The translations under genes were made by a program, and so were the position numbers. A stretch of 16,235 bases of DNA from an uncultured Christensenella sp. (lineage in GTDB: Bacteria; Bacillota; Clostridia; Christensenellales; DTU072), in the NCBI GenBank assembly GCA_905210905.1, contig CAJLYQ010000049.1, forward strand, positions 1 through 16,235, written 5' to 3'. A model generated the notes under the pieces. That model did not search any database, was not told the DNA's origin, and saw only the letters and a program-made list of their open reading frames with translations. The stretch's first letter is position 1; each line of letters opens with the position of its first letter. Below, piece by piece: positions 13,081 through 16,235 of this stretch.

Positions 13081-14391
13081 ATGACGAAAAAAGTTAAAAT
13101 CATTATAGGAGTAATCGTAGGATTATGGGTTGCGACGGCGGTCGCTCTTGCCGTGCCGCTAGGGATATTTTGTTCGAGATACGCCGGGGAAACGAACCGG
13201 ATAGAGAGTTTGTACGAAAAGAGTTATCGCGAAACCATCGACAGTCTTGACAACGCGGAAAGCAAGTTGTCGAAAGTCAACGTAGTGACTGCCGGGAAAG
13301 TGAAAAGAGAACTTCTTGCCGACGTCTGGAAAGAGTGCGACGTGGCGGTCAGCAACCTGTCGCAAATCGGTATCGACGGCGAACAAATGGAGTCGGTGAC
13401 CAAATTTCTTAACCAACTCGGCGATTACGCGTATTACCTTATGGGAAAAATAGGCGCCGGAGAAGACCTGAGCAAGAGCGAAAAAGACAACGTAAAACGG
13501 TTTTATTCGTTGCTGACCGAATTGAAAACCGATCTGAGCGCAGTCGGAGAAGGAACGGTAAAAGACGGAAAGATAAGCGCGAGCACGATAGCGGACTTGT
13601 CGGCGGTGGGCGACGCGATAAAAAATTACAGTTCGGTAGACTACCCCGAACTTATCTACGACGGACCGTTCAGCGACGGACTTAACGACAGAGAAACGAA
13701 GTTTTTGGACGGAAAAGCGGAAATAACCGAAGAAACGGCGATAAACAAGATTAAAGAACTGTTTCCCGACGCGAGCGACGTCAAAGCGATAGGCGAAGGA
13801 AAAAGCACGATCGAGGCGTACGTTATCGGGTTTAAGAACGGCGAAAAAGAGTACAGCGCGTTCGTTACGAAAAAAGGCGGTTTTCTTGCGTCAATGAACT
13901 GTTACGGCGATACGGAAAATCCGACGAAAACCGACGCCGAGTGCGTGGAGAAGGGCAAAGCGTTTCTCGAAAAAGCAGGATATAAAAATATGAGCGAAGT
14001 GTGGGTTTATAACAATAACTCGACGGTTTATATCAACTTTGCTTATGCCGAAAACGGCACGGTTTTTTACCCGGATCTGATTAAAGTCAAGGTGTCTGCG
14101 GAAACCGGCGAAGTGCAGGGACTGGAAGCGACGAACTATATCTACAACCACGCAAAACGCGACGTAAAACTCGATAAATCGGCGGAAAACACGATAAAAA
14201 TAAGCGAAGAACTCACCGTTTTAAGCACAAGATACTGCGTTATACCCACCGACTGGAACGAAGAAGTTTTTTGCAAGGAAGTTAAAGGAACGAGCGACGG
14301 ACTGACGTATTACGTTTATTACGACTTGTCCACCGGGGAAGAAATCCGCGCGCTTGTCGTAATCGACGCCGACGGAGATAAACTGATATAA
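13081..14391 (+). CDS. ypeB: Germination protein YpeB
   Basis: The 436-residue length, gene order after sleB and domain layout identify YpeB. Residues 5-32 are one membrane-spanning segment. A helical N-terminal domain (about 38-185) leads to the family motif YDGPFSD at 193-199. Three PepSY-like units follow, near 216-282 (EETAINKIKELFPD), 283-350 (TKTDAECVEKGKAFLEKAGY) and 375-436 (the last ending in LVVIDADGDKL). YpeB is needed for SleB to accumulate and stay stable in the spore, each depending on the other; during germination YpeB is cleaved and SleB becomes active. CGGAG about 8 bases upstream sets the ATG. A terminator follows 12 bp after the stop, so the operon is spoIIR-sleB-ypeB. Confidence 0.92.
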   Translation: MTKKVKIIIGVIVGLWVATAVALAVPLGIFCSRYAGETNRIESLYEKSYRETIDSLDNAESKLSKVNVVTAGKVKRELLADVWKECDVAVSNLSQIGIDGEQMESVTKFLNQLGDYAYYLMGKIGAGEDLSKSEKDNVKRFYSLLTELKTDLSAVGEGTVKDGKISASTIADLSAVGDAIKNYSSVDYPELIYDGPFSDGLNDRETKFLDGKAEITEETAINKIKELFPDASDVKAIGEGKSTIEAYVIGFKNGEKEYSAFVTKKGGFLASMNCYGDTENPTKTDAECVEKGKAFLEKAGYKNMSEVWVYNNNSTVYINFAYAENGTVFYPDLIKVKVSAETGEVQGLEATNYIYNHAKRDVKLDKSAENTIKISEELTVLSTRYCVIPTDWNEEVFCKEVKGTSDGLTYYVYYDLSTGEEIRALVVIDADGDKLI

Positions 14392-14403
14392 ATATACGGA
14401 AAA

Positions 14404-14442
14404 CCGAGCGGAAGAAAAAATATCGTCTGCTCGGCGTTTTTT
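14404..14442 (+). terminator. Rho-independent terminator after ypeB
   Basis: CCGAGC (14404-14409) pairs with GCTCGG (14429-14434); the inner GGAAGA / TCGTCT segments extend the stem with one mismatch and a wobble pair. CG and then TTTTTT (14437-14442) follow. Confidence 0.85.
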
Positions 14443-14518
14443 ATTCGAAAAAACGGGGGGTCGTGGGTTGGAAAAACGGTTTTTCTTTACGCGCGACCTT
14501 ATTTTACTTTTATTTTTA

Positions 14519-14547
14519 TTGCTATCCGTTTTTCGGTGTGCTAAAAT
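14519..14547 (+). promoter_or_regulatory. Extended -10 promoter of the interrupted lipoprotein gene
   Basis: TTGCTA (14519-14524) and TAAAAT (14542-14547) are 17 bases apart, and TG at 14539-14540 makes an extended -10. The start near 14554 gives a leader of about 95 bases, unusually long for this window, with two hairpins. The promoter seems intact despite the lesion in the gene. Confidence 0.7.
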
Positions 14548-14559
14548 TTGTGAGAAAAA

Positions 14560-14632
14560 GGAAAACACGATTTGAAAAAGGTTTTCCGAACGAATTTTGC
14601 GCTTTCGGCTACGGCAAGAATCGAAGCCGAAA
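14560..14632 (+). other. Structured 5' leader with two hairpins
   Basis: GGAAAAC (14560-14566) pairs with GTTTTCC (14581-14587), and TTTCGGCT (14603-14610) pairs with AGCCGAAA (14625-14632). The second hairpin ends just before the AAAGGAG ribosome binding site. I recognise no known riboswitch or leader family and no long U-run after either stem, so it is not a plain terminator. It may control translation or simply stabilise the mRNA. Confidence 0.45.
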
Positions 14633-14648
14633 AAAGAAAGGAGAACGA

Positions 14649-16052
14649 ATGAAAAAAATAGCCAAAATAATTCTTACGGTATGATTCGTTGCGTTGCTTG
14701 CGACTAGCGTAGTCGCTTGCGGTAAGACCGACAAGGACGACAACGGAAACAACGGCGGAAATCAAACGACCCCCGGCGATCCCGATACGCCGAGCGAGCC
14801 GGACGAACCGGGCGAGCCTTCCACGCACGAGCATAGTTACGGCGAGGGTAAAATCGTAAAAGACCCCGATTGCGTAACCGCCGGAGAGAAAGAGTTTACC
14901 TGCCTGATTTGCGGACAAAAGAAAACCGAAAGCATTCCGGCGCTCGGACACGACGAAGTGCAACACGAGGCAAAGGCAGCGACCTGCACGGAAAAAGGGA
15001 ACAAAGCCTACGTTACCTGCACCCGTTGCGACTATACGACGTTTGAAGAAATAAAGGAGTTGGGTCACGAATATAACGATAAATGCGCTTGCATAAGATG
15101 CGGAGCGACTAATCATATGCCGAATATTAACTGCATTTGCGACAAATGCGGCGAAGAAGCGCACGGAACGAGAGAAGGCAACTACTGCCGTCACGACGAA
15201 GTTATTTATTTCGGCAGTTATCCGCAAACCGAAGTTAAAGACGAAACCCTCTCCGCCAAACTTACCGCTACGGCAGGATCGTTGCCCACGAAAAGCGACA
15301 AGAACGGCTGGACTTCGTATAACTACTATATAGAATGGGGAAAGGGCGATTTAATGCTGTATAAAGATATTGTTTGCGACGGTATAAAATACAGAGGCGT
15401 GTTCTTGTTAGAATACAGACCGAGTAATATCGCGGCATGTAATGAATACACCCCCGAACAACAAGAGAACGGCTACGAGTTAAGAACGGTTTATTGGTTT
15501 AAGTTCGAACCTATCAGATGGCACGTATTAAACTCCACCGAAAATCAGGCTGGTTTGCTTGCCGATCTGGTAATCGACAGTCAGGAATATGCTATGGCCA
15601 ACAGCCACGGAGTAGCGAGCAACAACTACGCGGAAAGTTCTATAAGAGAATGGTTGAACGATACGTTCTATAACACCGCGTTTAACGAAAGTCAGCAACA
15701 AGCGATTATGAATGACCTCGTGGACAACAGCGCGCAGAGCACCGGATACGCCGACAACACGAATTTCTGTGCGGACACGCCAGACAAAGTCTACCTTATG
15801 AGCAGAGAAAACGAACGCCATATGCTCAACGACGACGAAAGAATGCAAGAATGTACCGATTACGCCAAAATTCAGGGCGCGGCGGTTTGCGAAAAAGAAG
15901 GACGTTCCTACGGTTTCTGGTGGCTCCGTTCGCCCGGATATAACAACGAAAAAGTAGCGATAATAAATCCCTGGTTCGTCGGACAACTCGAAGAAAATCG
16001 GGCTAGTTGGACCTCGTACGGCGTAGTGCCGATGATAGGATTAAATTTATAG
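14649..16052 (+). pseudogene. Cys-rich DUF6273-type lipoprotein, signal peptide broken by in-frame TGA
   Basis: A strong AGGAG precedes ATG at 14649, which opens a typical signal peptide MKKIAKIILTV; codon 12 (14682-14684) is TGA, then the same frame goes on as FVALLATSVVAC with lipobox Cys24 and a further 443 codons without a stop. A Pro/Asp/Gly linker (about 30-58) follows, then a region with repeated His and CxxC pairs (about 60-180; CLIC, CTRC, CIRC, CDKC) and a C-terminal DUF6273-like domain (about 185-467: YFGSYPQTEV, WHVLN, SSIREWLNDTFY, WWLRSPG, VVPMIGL). DUF6273 proteins are common surface proteins of gut Clostridia with unknown function. Translation from TTG at 14694 would lack the basic signal start, so export seems lost. 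Alternatives are a sequencing error, read-through or a very recent mutation; the intact rest argues the lesion is new. Confidence 0.72.
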
Positions 16053-16077
16053 AATAATCCGACCAAACGTTATGCGG

Positions 16078-16123
16078 AAATTTACTCGCGGTCGGCGAAA
16101 ACGCCGACCGCGGATAAATTTTT
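16078..16123 (+). terminator. Strong terminator hairpin after the DUF6273 gene
   Basis: CGCGGTCGGCG (16087-16097) pairs perfectly with CGCCGACCGCG (16102-16112) over an AAAA loop. After a 2-base internal defect, AAATTTA (16078-16084) pairs with TAAATTT (16115-16121). A run of five T ends the structure at 16119-16123. Confidence 0.88.
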
Positions 16124-16235
16124 AATCCTCATAAGTCGGACTTCTAAGGAAGCAAAATGACACATTTTGCTTAGAGCGGTAGTTTGTGGGGGAGATTCCC
16201 CCGCTAGCCCCCTATAAGGGCAAAAAGCGAGAAGT
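16124..16235. repeat. Hairpin-rich non-coding tail, possible repeated element
   Basis: No gene is visible. AAGCAAAATG (16150-16159) pairs perfectly with CATTTTGCTT (16163-16172) over a 3-base loop. GGGGGA (16188-16193) pairs with TCCCCC (16197-16202). CCCT (16210-16213) pairs with AGGG (16217-16220), and AGCGG (16175-16179) could also pair with CCGCT (16201-16205). The base composition changes sharply from the genes around it. The stacked hairpins look like an interspersed intergenic repeat or the edge of a mobile element, but only one copy is in view. Confidence 0.4.

Noticed and set aside
14682..14684. TGA read as tryptophan or selenocysteine
   Set aside because: TGA terminates several intact genes nearby, so no code change. 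A selenocysteine in a signal peptide is implausible, and I see no selenocysteine insertion hairpin immediately after the codon.
14694..16052. TTG at 14694 as the real start of the DUF6273 protein
   Set aside because: It has no ribosome binding site and leaves only about eight hydrophobic residues without a basic start before the lipobox, while ATG 14649 has an ideal site and signal start.
1..16235. CRISPR arrays, tRNA or rRNA genes, transposases
   Set aside because: No spaced direct repeats, no tRNA-like cloverleaf and no transposase or integrase motifs were seen on either strand.

Overview
The window looks like chromosome from an uncultured, spore-forming member of the Clostridia (Christensenellales-type gut lineages are my best guess). 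This rests on sporulation and germination genes (spoIIR, sleB, ypeB), gram-positive style lipoproteins, strong GGAGG-type ribosome binding sites, clear sigma-A-like promoters and moderate GC. The lineage is inference, not proof. TGA, TAA and other standard stops end clearly intact genes, so the genetic code is the ordinary bacterial one.

Layout: (1) 1-621: a lipoprotein gene that runs off the left edge (minus strand) and a small XRE-type repressor (plus strand), diverging from a 112-bp control region with two near-identical palindromes. (2) 740-4147: a lipid-anchored secreted alpha/beta-hydrolase facing a leucine-rich-repeat lipoprotein; the two converge. The LRR gene appears to be transcribed almost without a leader. 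(3) 4304-8363: a compact operon of nfeD, floA (membrane microdomain scaffold), a 108-residue unknown protein, malQ (4-alpha-glucanotransferase) and queH (queuosine synthesis). (4) 8533-11642: a lipid-anchored HtrA-like serine protease with a collagen-like stalk, then rsmG, then parB from its own promoter, closed by a good terminator. The usual parA between rsmG and parB is missing. (5) 11782-14391: spoIIR-sleB-ypeB, combining the forespore signal for sigma-E activation with the cortex-lytic enzyme and its partner protein, closed by a terminator. (6) 14519-16123: a Cys-rich DUF6273-type lipoprotein gene whose signal peptide is interrupted by an in-frame TGA, with promoter, structured leader and strong terminator. 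(7) 16124-16235: a hairpin-rich non-coding tail that may be part of a repeated element.

Most of the window is housekeeping, sporulation and cell-surface genes. I did not find a convincing new defence or mobile system. The points most worth following up are the interrupted signal peptide at 14682, the twin-operator XRE/lipoprotein switch, the near-leaderless LRR gene, the lipid-anchored collagen-stalk HtrA, the parA-less parB locus and the hairpin cluster at the right end.
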